Assembly: GCA_026874595.1 (NCBI GenBank)
Contig: CM049311.1
Span: 41,729,676-41,793,675, forward strand
DNA length: 64,000 bases
From: Sipunculus nudus
Taxonomy: Eukaryota; Annelida; Sipuncula; Golfingiida; Sipunculidae
Reading direction: 5' to 3'
Part shown: positions 24,954 through 38,046 of the stretch, one piece after another
Layout: each line of letters begins with the position of its first letter
How positions within the stretch are numbered: position 1 is the first letter of the stretch
Made by a program: the position numbers and the translations under genes
Notes under the pieces: generated by a model
The model's input: only the letters and a program-made list of their open reading frames with translations
Told to the model about the DNA's origin: nothing
Databases searched by the model: none

Positions 24954-27728
24954 CAGGGATGTGCTCAGAATAATTTGAGTGCCGGGTGGGCCGTGCACCG
25001 TGAAATGTGGGGGGGGGGGGGGTACGGGATATTTGAAGTTAAACTTCCATTTTTAGATCTGCTGACTATAAGTCATCTGAGCTATAGTGGTGGTCCATTG
25101 TCCGTCGTCCGTCCGTCTGTCTTGACGTCCGTCCGTCCGTAGATGTGGCACCTTTTGAAACCGTAAGACTAAGGAATCCAAAATTTAGCATAATGTTAGA
25201 TGTCCCCAAGATCTCCTACCAAGCCAAAAACTGGCTCTTTGTGACTTCTTTTCTTTCAGAAAATAAGGAAAAACCTCAAATTTTTATTAAAAACCTATTT
25301 TCACTCTTCAGGACTGCCTAATATCAAAACCACACATCTGTTTTTCCTCATATTTACCATAAATATTTTTCTATATAGTTCCTATGTACATGCCAGAAAT
25401 TAAGTCTGTTAAGTATAAATTCTTTAAGTTATGGGCCTGAACATAATAGACTTTGTAAAAAATCAGGAAAAATATTTACTCACTTAACATGAATAATTTT
25501 GAAACTAGAGTCTATTTTCCCAAGTATATAACTATGTTTAATTAAGATTTAATTGTTTACCCAAAATTAGATCTGAATTTTGTAAATTTTTTAAGTTATT
25601 AGCATAAAAATAAAATCAGTACCTTAAATTTAGCCCAACTTTGACCATGGCACGTTTTTCTCCTGTATGTACCATTGATTTAATTTTCACAGCATGTAAA
25701 CATAAATATTTAATTTGTTAAAATCTGAAATTTGAAAATAAAAGCTTGAAAATTAAGCTAGTTATTGATTTTTTTTCTTGAGGCTCTACTGTAGTTATTT
25801 GCTTTGATAACAGATTACAGATGCAGGGTCCAACTCCAGGTCACTGGAAGTCGGGCTATGCCAAGGTTTCTGATTTCTTACAGTCACTGGGTGAGACCCC
25901 CTGCTGTGACAGGTGTACAGTTATTCTAATATCATCACCCCAATCCCCCCCCCCCCCCCCCCCCCCCCCCGCAAACCCAACCCACTAAGTGTAATGCAGT
26001 AATTGTTATTGTTTTCACTGTATTTCCTTAATTGTAACGCTGTTTCCACTCCAATATACAAAAACTTTCCTAAAAAAGTAATTCAAGTGTAATCCAGAAG
26101 ATGCCATTTTGTGTTAATGTAGCATTTTTAAAGAGATTAATTTTCTTTTAAATGATTTTAACAGATATAATTGAACCCATCAGTATGCTTAAATTTATAA
26201 AATATGAAGCACATTATGGATAAATAAAGACACAATTGAAAATTGTGAAATCTAAATCAAGTATTATTTTTAGGTATTTATTGTTTTGCAGATTTAAAAG
26301 ATATATTTTTGTGGTAAAAAATAAATAAACATTTGTATGCATGGTGTGGTGTTATATGACAAGATTGAGATTTATGATGATGCAGTTGAGAATTATGAAT
26401 CAACTTTTATATTCAGATGTATCTGTTTTATTGGAAATGTATAGAAATATAAACTTAATTAAAAAAAAAATGATGTGTTAAAAAAATTAGGATTTAATAC
26501 AAACATTGGTTCATTATTTTCCTGCCACAGCAGAATTTGAGATCAGGCTTTGTTTGCCCTGTTTTATGTTGTTAATTAGTTATATTTCATCGGTATACAT
26601 TTCATAAAAAAATACATATATAATTAATAATATATATGATACAAAAAAAATAGATTCAATTAAACAAATTTGTAAACTACTGAAATGTCAACAGTTAATC
26701 ATGGTAATAGTACAGATCATTTGTTCACAAACTGCTCACATGCTTCAGTTTCAACATTAGGAAACACATGGTCAGGTCACAAAATATTATTTGCAACAAT
26801 TTCTTGCTAATCAATACAAACCAATCATATAAACCAACCATGGCCTTTATTACCTCTTCCTCTTACACTTGATCTCCATTTGATATTATTTTAGATTTTT
26901 ACCTTCAAGGTCAACTTCAGCTGAGCACAGTGACCCATAGGTCCCTTGTTTATAGATGTGATTCGTGATATTTCAGTTGCATCAATAAATCATTAGTAAT
27001 ACTAAAAAGTATTATTAATTTCCAATATGCTGACAGGCCCCCACTGAGAGCAAATTTGATTGTAAAAGTTAAAACACCGTGGTGAACTCATCTGTCAGTT
27101 CAGATTCTGTCAGTCAGGATTTGTTGAATACTTCCATATAATATGGGTATAAAAAAGGACCGTATTCAGTTTTACGCGCTTAAAACCTGATACCAAACAT
27201 CATATTCCACTCTTTTACGGCAGTTTGGCCTCATTAGGAACTGTGACCTTACAAATATATTCGAATATTTACGTTGATCATCATTTAGCCTATATTCAAT
27301 CAAACATCATTTGGCACGTCATGTGATTTCATAGAAGCTGATATCAGCATTAGTCATTTATACAGATACAAGGTGGCGCTACCATAGCAGCTACGTTCAC
27401 TTCTTTTGTACCAAATTTTATTCATCAACATTCACTTGATATGGCACATTTTGAAAGAGTACCTTCTATTAAATATTCATTTTGTGCGCCACTGGATGTC
27501 ATCTAGTGTGGCAGACATGCACTTAGATATATCCGATAGGGGTCAATAATTGTTATACAGGTAAAACACCGCGAGATAAGCTTACACGTGTGTATTTTTG
27601 TTCATGGCTTAAACAATTCAAAAATATTACTGCCGGGCGGGCATTGACACTTTCCAGTCAAGTGCCGGGCGGCAGGAAAGATTGCCTGGCCCACCTGCCC
27701 GGTGCCGCCCGGCGTGGGCACATCCCTG
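24954..27728. mobile_element. hAT-like element carrying a HelA
   Basis: The ends are CAGGGATGTGCTCA at left and, reversed, CAGGGATGTGCCCA at right. GTTGTG flanks both sides (24948-24953, 27729-27734). This may be a 6-bp duplication, or an 8-bp GTTGTGCA duplication where CACA collapsed to CA. Next to both ends are GCCGGG-rich inner repeats. Without the HelA at 25054-26948 the element is about 880 bp. CAGGG ends fit the hAT superfamily. No transposase. Confidence 0.6.
25054..26948 (+). mobile_element. HelA subtype 2, copy in hAT-like element
   Basis: The leader is TAGATCTGCTGACTATAAGT with two mismatches to the usual inverted repeat. The GTCC tract is at 25106-25140. Collinear with 5086-6976 including the C-run (25946-25970). 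The end is CTTCAGCTGAGCACAGTGAC then CCATAGGTCCCTTG (26948). Confidence 0.8.
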
Positions 27729-28305
27729 GTTGTGCATAAATGGTTGCAGGTGGCGCCACCAGTTTTGTATATGATAAAGAGCTAAGTGAGATCTATATAA
27801 ATGCAAAATTTCAGGAGGATACGTCAAACCAGTCATGAGATATAAGCCTGAATGTGAATGTAGGTGGTGCGACCTACATAAAATCGAGAAAGCTATCCAA
27901 GATGTATATACTTGCAAAATTTTAGGCAGATAAGTCAAACCAATGCTGAGATATGAGTGATTTTATCCCACGGTAGACAAACAGACGGATGCTGTGCAAA
28001 AATGGTTGCAGGTGGCGCCACCAGTTTTGCATATGATAAAGAGCTATGTGAGATCTATACACATTCAAAATTTTGGGAGGATGCGTCAAACCAGTCCTGA
28101 GATATAAGCCTGGATGTCTGCAGCCTGAATGTGAATGTAGGTGGGGTCACCTGTCATAAAATCAAGAAAGTTATCCAGGATGAAAACACATGCAAAATTT
28201 CAGGTGGATAAGTCCATTCACTACAGAGATATGAGTGATTTTATCCCAAGGCAGATGAACAGATGGATGCTGTGCAAAAATTATTGCATGTGGCACCACC
28301 ATTTT

Positions 28306-31300
28306 TAGCGAACCTGTGAGCTTATGCGGCGATGTCCTTCATGTGTCGTGCGTCGTGTGTCGTCTGTACTTAAACCATAGCTATCTCAAAACCAGCAGGA
28401 GCTAGCATCACCAAATTTTTTTGCAAATAATCAGTCATCCAAAAAACTATATTGGATCTTGTTTATTTTTTTCTAACTGCATTTTCCTAGATTTTACAGG
28501 GAAAAAGCTAAAAAAACTTTAAAAATCTTCTTCTCCGAAACTGTCCAGCCAAATTGTCCAATATTTCACAGAAAAGATCCCTGGAACAATCTTTCTCAAG
28601 TTTGTTCAAATAGTTCCAGTTCGGAGATTTTTGGCCAAGTAACAGGAGGTTGAATTTTGTTAACTGTGCAAAAAAGCATATTAAAATTTAAATCTCAAAA
28701 ATCATCACCAAATTTTATGTCAATGTTTGTCACATAGATCATATCTGAAATTGAGGTATTGATGGCGGCCTTTTTTGTACGGGGTCATCAGTGCCTGTAT
28801 CACACTGAGGGCTACAAAAAACTTCTTCTCTGAAACCATATGGCCAAAATGTTTAATATCACACAGAAATGATCCTAGGGTAGTGCTTTCTGAAGTTTGT
28901 TCAAATGGTCTCTTTTCAGTGACTTTTGGCCAAGTTTGGGAAGCTGAATTTAGTCATATGCCATAACAGCCCATTTTAGCTCAGTGGCTACAAAGATCTT
29001 CTTCTCAAAAACCACTGGGCCAAATTCTTAAATCTCACACATTAATTATCCTCAGATGTTGATAATTCAGCATCATTCAAATTTACACTGCAGACTTCCA
29101 AGCTCATATCTCAGGAACCATTTGACTGATTTATAGATCTCACATAGCTCTTTATCATATGCAAAAGCGGCGCTACCTGAAAACATTTTTGCACAGCATC
29201 CGTCTGTTTGTTTGCCGTGGGATAAAATCACTTATATCTCGGCAGTGGTTTGACATATCTGCCTAAAATTTTGCAGGTTTATACATCTTGGATAGCTTTC
29301 TGGATTTTGTGGCAGGTGGCGCCACTTACATTTATGCATACGCTGCAGACATTCAGGCTTATATCACTGGTTTGACATATCCCCCTGAAATTTTGCATGT
29401 GTAAAGATATCACATAGCTCTTAATCATACACCAAATTGGTGGTGCCACCTGCCACCATTTTTGCACAGCTTCCGTCTGTTTGTCTGCAGTGGGCTAAAA
29501 TCACTGATATCTCAGTAGTGGTTTGACTTATCTGCCTAAAATTTTGCATGTTTATACATCTTGGATAGCTTTCTAAATGTTTTGGTAGGTGGCGCCACCT
29601 ACATTGATGTTAACGCTGCAGACTTTCAGGCTTATATCTCAGGACTGATTTGACATATCCCCCTGAAATTTTGCATGTGTATAGATCTCACATATCTCTT
29701 AATCATACACAAAATTGGTGGTGCCACCTGTCACCATTTTTGCACAGCATCCGTCTTTTCATCTGCCTTAGGATAAAAACACTCATATCTCTGCATTTGT
29801 TGGACTTATCCACCTGAAATTTTGCATGTGTATACATCATGAACAGCTTTCTTGATTTTATTACAGGTGGCGCCACCTACATTCACGTCTAAGCTGCAAA
29901 CATCCAAGCTCATATCTCAGGAACCGTTTGACCAGTTGGGCCAAAATTTTGCATGTGTATAGATCTCCCATAGCTCTTTATCATACACAAATCTGGTGGC
30001 GCCACCTGCAACCATTTTTCAAGGCCTCCATCTGTTCATCTGCCTTGGGATAAAATCACTCATATCTCAGCTGAGTTTGACTTATCCACCTGAAATTTTG
30101 CATGCAAGCAAATATCCTTTATTTCATCAGCTTATCAGTATTTCACAGGCGGCTGAGCCTGTGTTAAATAATTGGCGGCGGCTGGCGCAATGTGGCGACT
30201 CAAGAAAACTATCAGCGGCGGCTTGCTTATAAAATAAACGGCAGCAGCTGGAACAATTTGGCAGCAGCTCCCAGTTCTGCATGCGGGGAAAATTATCACT
30301 TGTTTCAGTAGTCCCTACTTAAAATTTACCCCTTTTATTCCTAGTGAATGACTGTGACCCTGAGCAAAACTTGGGGGGAAAAAAGATTGGAGTTCAACCT
30401 GACATCAATATCAGAATGAACAAAAGAATACGAAACCTGCAAGAATTAGTCAGAATAGGTATATATGCGGAATAAAGGATTCACTCACAAAAACTTTCAT
30501 AAAAAAGATAGGCTGCAGGTTGTCAAGTGAGAAGAATTAAAACGAAGTTTGATCAAACAATGACAGCTGACTAGTCGACATGTAGGCTTAGCTCTTGTGC
30601 TCTCTTCCTGCGGTTTACTATACTGGATACCTACGCTGCATATATGCAGTAAGTTTGCATGTAATAGTTCACCAGTATGTCGATCTGTCGAGAAAAGGAA
30701 GACCGGAGTTAATTAAAACTTGAATAAAACTGTTTTTTAAGGCCTTTTGTTATCACACAAAATGTAAAATAAAAACCTCTGACTTAAAAAATTACTGCCC
30801 TAGATCCGAGGACATGAACAAGCCTAGGACAAATTGCACTGTCACATGGCCTTGTCATGTAACACGCTTAGTCCAGCTTCTTGCTTTCTTAACAATTTAG
30901 ATCATATAAAATAAGATAAAACAGCAACAGTATGTTTTAATAACACATAAATAAATATGTTTATTGGAATTGGACATGAACAATCATTGGAAGTTTAAAA
31001 TTAATGAGCAATGATGGAATGCATGAGAAATCCTTGGCTCTTCTATTATCGCCCACCTGCCGATTCCAAGTATCAGACAATCTTCATTTCTGCATAATAC
31101 TAAAATACCAGAATAGCTTGAAAAGTTTTTACCTGATGTTAACCCTCAACTAAAATGCAAAGTCGCAAGGTAATCAATAATATATCTCACCTAAGTTTGA
31201 TTTCCAGCAAAATCCATGAATATTTAATGAGGTCAAGTTTGTTCAAATGGTTTGAGTTTGATGAATTTTGGCAGGAAATTGAACTTATTTTTCAGTTTTT

Positions 31301-31329
31301 GTCATGCCATCTACATCAACCTGTTTTTT
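28306..31329 (+). mobile_element. HelC fragment with HelD units
   Basis: The leader TAGCGAACCTGTGAGC at 28306 is followed by unit 1 and the 'gcctgtatcacactgagg' region to about 29075. It then switches to HelD units (29085-30105, palindromes at 29588, 29866 and 29995) and an unrelated block (30106-31150). The last 180 bp return to degenerate HelC unit sequence ('aagtttgttcaaatggtttg'). No HelC 3' end is present. Confidence 0.6.
30106..31150. other. Unidentified insert in HelD sequence
   Basis: A HelD unit is broken after 'gaaattttgcatg'. The insert starts with a GC-richer part containing 'ggcggcggctgg' and 'ggcagcagctgg' motifs (30150-30270) and then turns AT-rich. No inverted ends, target duplication or ORF found. 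Confidence 0.4.
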
Positions 31330-32104
31330 TAGCTCAGCTGACTATTAGTCATCTGAGCTATAGTCGTGGTCCATTGTCTGTGGTCCGTCCATCTGTCTGT
31401 CTGTCCGTCCGTAGATGTGGCACGTTTTGAAACTGTAAGACCTAGGAATCCAAAATTCGGCGTCATGTTAGATGTACCCAAGATCTCCAACCAAGCCGAA
31501 AACTGGGTCTTTGCGACTTCGTTCCTTTGAGAAATTAAGGAAAAACCTCAATTTTTAGCGAACCTGTGAGCTTATGCGATGGTGTGGCATCGTCCGTCGT
31601 CTGTACGTTAACCCATACTATCTTGAAAACAGCAATAGGTAGCATCACGAAATTTTATGCAAAAAACTAGTCATCTAAAAAACTATATCGGATTTTGCTT
31701 ATTTTTTGGCTAACTGCATTTTCTTAGATTTTATAGGGAAAAAGCTAAAAAAGCTTTAAAAATCTTCTTCTCCGAAACTGTTCAGCCAAATTGTCTAATA
31801 TTTCACAGGAATGAATCCTGGAACAATCTTTCTCAAGTTTGTTCGAATGGTTTAAGTTTGGTGAATTTTTGCCAAGTTACAGGAAGTTGAACTTAGTCAT
31901 CTGTCCAAAAGAGCATACTAAAATTACAATCTCAGAAATGGTTGGAGCTATCATCACTAAATTTTATGCCAATGTTGTTCACATGAGACATATCTGAAAT
32001 TTAGGTATTGGTGGTGCCACCTGCATCGGCCTTTTTTGTACGGGGGTCATCAGTGCCCGTATCATACTGAAGGCTACAAAAAACTTCTTCTCTGAAACCA
32101 AATG

Positions 32105-34440
32105 TAGAGCCATTGATTTTCCGTGATGGCGGGAAACGGAAAACGCATTTTGAAACAGAATTTGCAAATTAACACGGAGTCTGGGTAACCTCGAAAAAAT
32201 TTAGAATTTTCTTCACGAAGTCACATGATATTGGCATTTCCAATTCCTCAGAGCTTTCAGAAATCCAGAATCATTTAATACCAGTTTATATACAGTGGTG
32301 ACCTGCACCACATTTACTGTCAAATAGAGACCCCTGCGTTGGCTATCATACATCAAAGCTCGCATAACTGTATGTTGTGACCCATGGCTTAACGTAACAG
32401 GTGTCAGGTGTGACCCGCGAGTCGACCCTAAAAATATGCAATGTGCCTGACCTTTAGGCTTATTATTATTCAGACACGCGACCCCTTACGATTCAGGGAA
32501 ATCCCCTGCTTTCAAACGGCAATGCCCAGAACGCAGTGCGCCCGACTTTGTAATGCATGCAAAACGTCAAAGGTCTGCCTTTTGGGGAAAATAATCACGC
32601 TGAATGCAAACTTTGTCCAGTTTAATCAAAACTAAAGTGGTATTTTAACTCATCTATACGCTCACGTTATAACTGGTCAAAAGGAAATGCACAGGGGGCA
32701 TTCTTCAAAGCCTTCACAGCCAGAAAGCGATAGAGTCACATGAACTTTTGTCAGAAATAGGAGTAGGTACTTTGCATAATTTATGCGTTGATCTTAATTA
32801 ATATGCCCAAGAACAAGCAGCCCCCGTTTCCTTGACAGCGCATTCACTTGAGCTCGTTTTCAAAGTAAGCTCGCTTGTGTATCATATCGCTGCGCGCAGT
32901 GAATCTCTTATATGCCCGCGCTTGACATGTCACTGAGGAACCGGCACTTTCTTTTCACAGAAATATAACGCCAGTTCTTGCGAAATCGCATTTAATTATA
33001 TGAAACTTGGGTTTTGTTCACTTTGCAACAATTATTATATAACTTTATTCGACAGAACGATGTCGTGCCCATGTAAGTTAATATACTTTGACAGTTATAA
33101 ACAGTCAATGAGATCGTCGATCGTGAAGTTTTATGATTCAGATTGGGAACTAGGGCTGAAAGGAGTACTCGAGTACTCGAGTCCGGGTAATACTTACCGA
33201 GTACTCGAGTCCAAGATTTGGACTCGAGTACTCTTGTATGTACATGCATATATGTACATTACTGCAAATTTTAGGACAGTCTGTAGGATTATTTATCCAA
33301 TGTCGTAGCCTAACGTAGGGCTCTAAACATATGCTAGTCAAATTAAAAGGTCTTGTTATGACACATATCTATTCCCTCGTTGCGATAAAGTTAAGCTGTC
33401 ACTATATCAAATTTATGCATTTTTTGCATCGGTAAACATATGTTTGTTTTATCTTCACAGCGTTGCCATGGTAACGAGTACTCCAGTCCGAGTCAGGTAA
33501 TGCCTATTGGGTACTCGAGTAAAAAATTTTGTACTCGTTTCAGCCCTATTGGGAACGGTGTAAATTGCAAATGTCCAATAAAGATAGACAGAAGCCTGAA
33601 ATTATGAGAGTAAATATAAAAGAGAATTATGTTGTTTTATTTTTTTTCTTCGGTAATTTTATTTTACTTTACACACAACTTGTTAGAAGATGTGCCACCA
33701 CAAATTTCATTAAGAACTGGCCAGTGCTGAGAGTGCTACCATGTACATGTGTACAGCTGAGCACTCCAGCCTCTTATCAGCCCTTGTTGACAGCATGTCA
33801 TTTATTATCTTTGGCTTGGGGACTACTTGCTGATTCATGGAACCGTTTAACATGTGCAGGAATGCACCGACACCTAATAATTACTGTTGTAATAAGTAAT
33901 TTTATAAATGTTACCTGTAAATTCAGAGGGTCAGAATTGGAAAACTAAATTAGCATGAGCAGTTCTGAATACACTTAACAGTAGGTCTAACTTGAATATC
34001 GCATTCTTGTCATAATGTAACATGTCACATTAAAAGATTATATGAACTGTTTTTTCCTTCTTTATTTTTAATAAGAATAATGAATGATCAGACTATACAA
34101 TAATTGTTCCTGTTACAGTCTCAGCTAAGGTACTGGTAATAAAATCTGCATTTGGCTTGAACTGAATTTTTAGCAATGAATGAAATTTTACATACACAAT
34201 ATTTTTTCCATTCCATTTATAGATCTGTATACAGTAGTGTAAAAATGTACATTACAAGTTACATTAAGACTTGACATATATTTATATCTTTTTATATGAT
34301 TTAAAAACAGTAAAATAAACTATCTTGTCAGCAAAAATAATGGATCTGGCTCCCAGGAATACGAAACAGAATTGAAACGGAATTTGGTGATGAATGAAAC
34401 GGAAAAGCCTTGTTTTTGAAACGGAAAATCATTGGCTCTA
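32105..34440. mobile_element. 2.3-kb TIR element, 6-bp target duplication
   Basis: The ends are TAGAGCCATTGATTTTCCGT and, reversed, the same 20-mer with one change (CATT to CAAT). The flanks CAAATG (32099-32104) and CATATG (34441-34446) fit a 6-bp duplication of CATATG, which is present once in uninterrupted HelC copies ('gaaaccatatggcc'). GAAACGGAA motifs recur near both ends, a possible transposase-binding repeat. TAGAG ends suit hAT-related elements. It contains a hAT MITE. The 139-aa ORF at 33529-33948 straddles the MITE edge and shows no transposase motif. Confidence 0.72.
33151..33548. mobile_element. hAT-type MITE (398 bp), perfect 8-bp TSD
   Basis: The ends are TAGGGCTGAAA and its inverse TTTCAGCCCTA. 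TTGGGAAC flanks both sides exactly (33143-33150, 33549-33556). Inside each end are repeated ACTCGAGT palindromes ('gagtactcgagtactcgagt' at left, 'gggtactcgag' at right). The 8-bp duplication and the TAGGG ends identify a non-autonomous hAT. Confidence 0.85.
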
Positions 34441-37400
34441 CATATGGCCAAATAGTTTAATATCGCACAGAAATGATCCTAGGGTAGTGCTTTCTGAAGT
34501 TTGTTCATATGGTCTCAGTTCAGTGACTTTTGGCTGAGTTATGGGAAGCTGAATTTAGTCATATGCTGTAACAGCCCATTTTAGCTCAGTGGCTACAAAG
34601 ATCTTCTCCTCAAAAACCACTGGGCAAAATTCTTAAATCTCACACATTAATTATCCTATGATGTTGATAATTCAAGTTTGTTCAAATGGTTTTGGTTCAG
34701 TGATTTTTGGCTGAGATATGGGAAGCTTAACTTAATTATTGTCTTTTATGGTTCCAAAGAATTAATTTTGGCTGAATTATAAAGATTGAATTGAGTCATT
34801 TTACCATATATGTTAGCTGTGTGAAGCAGATACATCTAGACTGGCACCAGTTTATCAGCATTTATTACATCATACCTTTAGACATTTAGATTTCAGGTTA
34901 TCTATGGTTAATATTGACAAGAATGTTTTTTAAAAGCTTTTAAAAAATGTAGATTTATGATTTATAGATATTCCTCATGCCAGGCAATGTTTACAATCAC
35001 AGGTATACAGCTCTCTATGGGTATATAAAGATGGCTGTACATGGATTATAAATAATTGGTATCCATAGTCAAATTAATTCAAGATTTTGCCATCAGTGAG
35101 ATGTATCTGTATTACAATTTTGCATTCAATATGTATCTGTAATAATTTTTAGGGAACCTGTGAGCTAATGCGATGGTGTGGCGGCATTTGTCTTCTGTAA
35201 GTTAACCCATACTATTCTGAAAATGATTGGAGCTAGCATCATGAAAAGTAATGCAAAAAATTAGCCATCTCAAAAACTCTGCATTTTCTTAAATTTTATA
35301 GAGAAAAATCTAATAAAAAACCTTTAAAAATCTTCTTCTCCAAAACACTCCAGCCAAATTGTTCAATAATTCACAGAAATAACCTTTTATACCATTTCCC
35401 TCAATTTTGTTCCAATGGTGAATTTTTGGTGAATTTTTGCCAAGTTACAGGAAGTTGAACTAAGTCATCTGTCCAAAAAAGCATGCTAAAATGACAGTCT
35501 CAGAAATGTCCGGAGCTATCATCACCAAATTTTTTGCCAGTGTTGGCCACATGAGTCATATATGAAATTTTTGTATTGGTGGCGCCACCTGCATTGACCT
35601 TTTTTGTACGGGGGTCTTTGGTCATCTTTTATTATTCTAGATATTTTGATAAAAAGTTTATGAATATGTCGGCATGAAAAAAAAATTTTAGCCAAAGTCT
35701 TTCAGTATGTGTAAACAGATATACCAACAGGCCAAGATTGAATCCGTATCTTTAAATAGGTTGAGAAACTGCCAACTATTTCAGATTTGGCAACGGATCA
35801 AAAGTTCATTCAGTGCACCCAGATATAGGTCAAGGGTTCAATCAGTGCAGCCAAGCACAAGGCATGTGATCACCTCATGGGTGACATGTGAACACCTCAT
35901 GGGCACCATGTGATCACTTCATGGGTGTCAAGCCCCTCAGGGCAGGGCCCCTGCATGAGCATATGCAATGGTGTGGCTACTATATCAGATTAGGCAACAG
36001 GTCAAGAGTTCACTCAGTGCAGCCAGGTATGGGTCAGGAGTTTACTCAGTGCAGTAGCTGCATTCTATTTATAGCTTTGGCAGACTGCAAACTGTGTCAG
36101 ATTATGCAACAGGTCAAGAGTTCACTCAGTGCAGCCAGGTACGGGTCAAAAGTTCACTCAGTCTAACCAGGTGCAGGTCACGAGTTCACTCAGTGCAGTA
36201 GCCTGAGCAAGCAATTTGTCACAGTTCACTCGGGGCAACAGCCTTTCACCCCTAAGCCTGGTCAGCCCCATGCATCAGACTCAAAGTAAGTTTGATGTAT
36301 TTGCCTAATATTTTGACCTATGTGTCTTCGATGGCTTTCTCGCTCACAAGACAGGTGTAGCCACCTACAATGACTTTTGCACAGTGTGTGTCCCTGCGTT
36401 TTTCTCAGGAGGGGTTTGCTATATCAGTCTGAAATTGGGCATATGTATATATCTCTGATAGCTTCGTTGTATACAAGACCTGCTACAATCTTTTTAGTGT
36501 TGTGTGCACCTATGCCAGAATTTCAGCAGTGATGTTTGTGTTATTGTTTCTTATTCAAAATGTTTAGTACTTGCATTGTTCATATACATGGAAAATAATG
36601 GTCCAGCATTGAAGCATTATACCTGGTGTATTTCCCAATGCACAGGTTCGCATTAGGCCTGTAGGCCTTGTTTATTAAAAACCTATTTTTACACTTCAGG
36701 ACTGCCTAATATCAAAACTACTCATCTGTCTTTCCTCATATTTACCATAAATATTCCTCTAAATAGTTCCTATGTACATGCCAGAAACTATATCTGTATT
36801 ATATAATTTAAAAAAATTATGGGCCCAAACATAATGCATTTTATAAAAAATCAGGAAAGATATTTGATCACAAAACATGTTAAAGCTACGGCCTTTTTCT
36901 CCAGTAATATAACTTTAATTAATCAAAATTATATTGTATACCCAAAATTAGATCAAAATCTTTTAAATTTTTTGAAATATTAACAAAAATAAAAAATTGG
37001 TACCTTAAATTTTGTCCAACATTGACCATGGCATGTTTTTTTTCCTGTAAGTACTGTGGATTTAATTTTCACAGCATGTTTTTTTTTAGCATTTTGTCTG
37101 TTAACACCAAAAATTTGAAACCAGTTGATCAAAAACTGTAGATGTTATTCAAGTTTTCAAGCACCTTGTAACATATTGTTTACATCAAGCTAGTGTTATG
37201 CAGTATGCAAGAGCTCAGCTCCCCAGCTTCAGCTCTCAGTTCCTAAAATTGGGCATACAATTAAATGTCTCAAAAATCCCCTACCATGCCAAGAATTTGA
37301 TCACTAGGACTTAATACCTTCGAAATATTAATGAAAAACTTCATTTTTCCATTAAAAACCCATTCTTACACTTCAAGACTGCCTTATATCAAAACCCCTG

Positions 37401-38046
37401 ATCTGACTTTAATCATATATAATATACATATTTTTCTATACATTCTCTATGCACATGCCAGAAATGATGTCAGTATTGCATAATTGTTTTCAGTTATGGG
37501 CCCAAACATAATGCACTTTGTAAAAAATCAAGAAATATATTTACTCCCTTAACAAGAGGATTGCTGAAGCTAGAGATTTTTTGTCAGGGATGTAACATTA
37601 TTTTACCAAGATTCAACTGAATACCCAAAATTAGTTTTTTCAAATTTTATAAGTTATTAGTATAAATATAAAATTAGTACCTTAAATTTTGCCAAACTTT
37701 GACCATGGCACATTTGTTTCCTGTGAGCACTGTTGATATAATTTCATATCATGCACACATAAAGATTTCAGCTTTTTAGTTTAGGAAGCTGAAAGAAATT
37801 GGCCAAAAATTGTAGCGTTTATTAATGTTTATATGAGACCATGTCAGACCTTAGCTCTCCCCAGCCCCTCTTGAGTCACCTGTATGTTGACCTTGTTGAC
37901 CTTTCAACAAATTATGCACACTTGACGCGAGGCATACACTGGGGCAGCCAGGCAGCTTATGGCCAACCACAGTTGATCCAGGTGTCCAACCCAACTCATC
38001 TAGTAGTTTTAACTAACAACATAACAATAAACAATAAATTAATAAT

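Larger units (their letters stand above)
24712..28305 (-). mobile_element. HelD, inverted, interrupted
   Basis: Minus-strand HelD sequence occupies 24712-24953 (3' region: 'tccatgcctcacttc' reversed, then 'atatctgcagccaaaatgtg') and 27735-28305 (units with GGTGGCGCCACC at 27749 and 28011). A hAT-like element fills the gap. This is the only clearly inverted member of the Hel families here. Its true 3' tip (CTAG end) is missing at 24712, and HelC begins at 28306. Confidence 0.65.
31556..36670 (+). mobile_element. HelC nested in HelA, internally deleted
   Basis: It runs from TAGCGAACCTGTGAGC to CACAGGTTCGCATTAGGCC and TGTAGGCCTTG. Removing the 2.3-kb TIR element leaves about 2.77 kb, against 3.75 kb for 40668-44412. 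The missing block lies at 35623-35627, where two sites sharing CATCT have been joined. The second leader (35152, TAGGGAACCTGTGAGC) and the third (35955) are present. Confidence 0.8.

Noticed and set aside
32441-32635. 64-aa ORF with several cysteines as a zinc-finger transposase remnant
   Set aside because: Cysteine spacing matches no finger pattern I know, and the ORF is short and isolated inside the TIR element.
33529-33948. 139-aa ORF as a membrane protein or transposase fragment
   Set aside because: It starts inside the hAT MITE end and runs into the surrounding TIR element; no family motif is visible.
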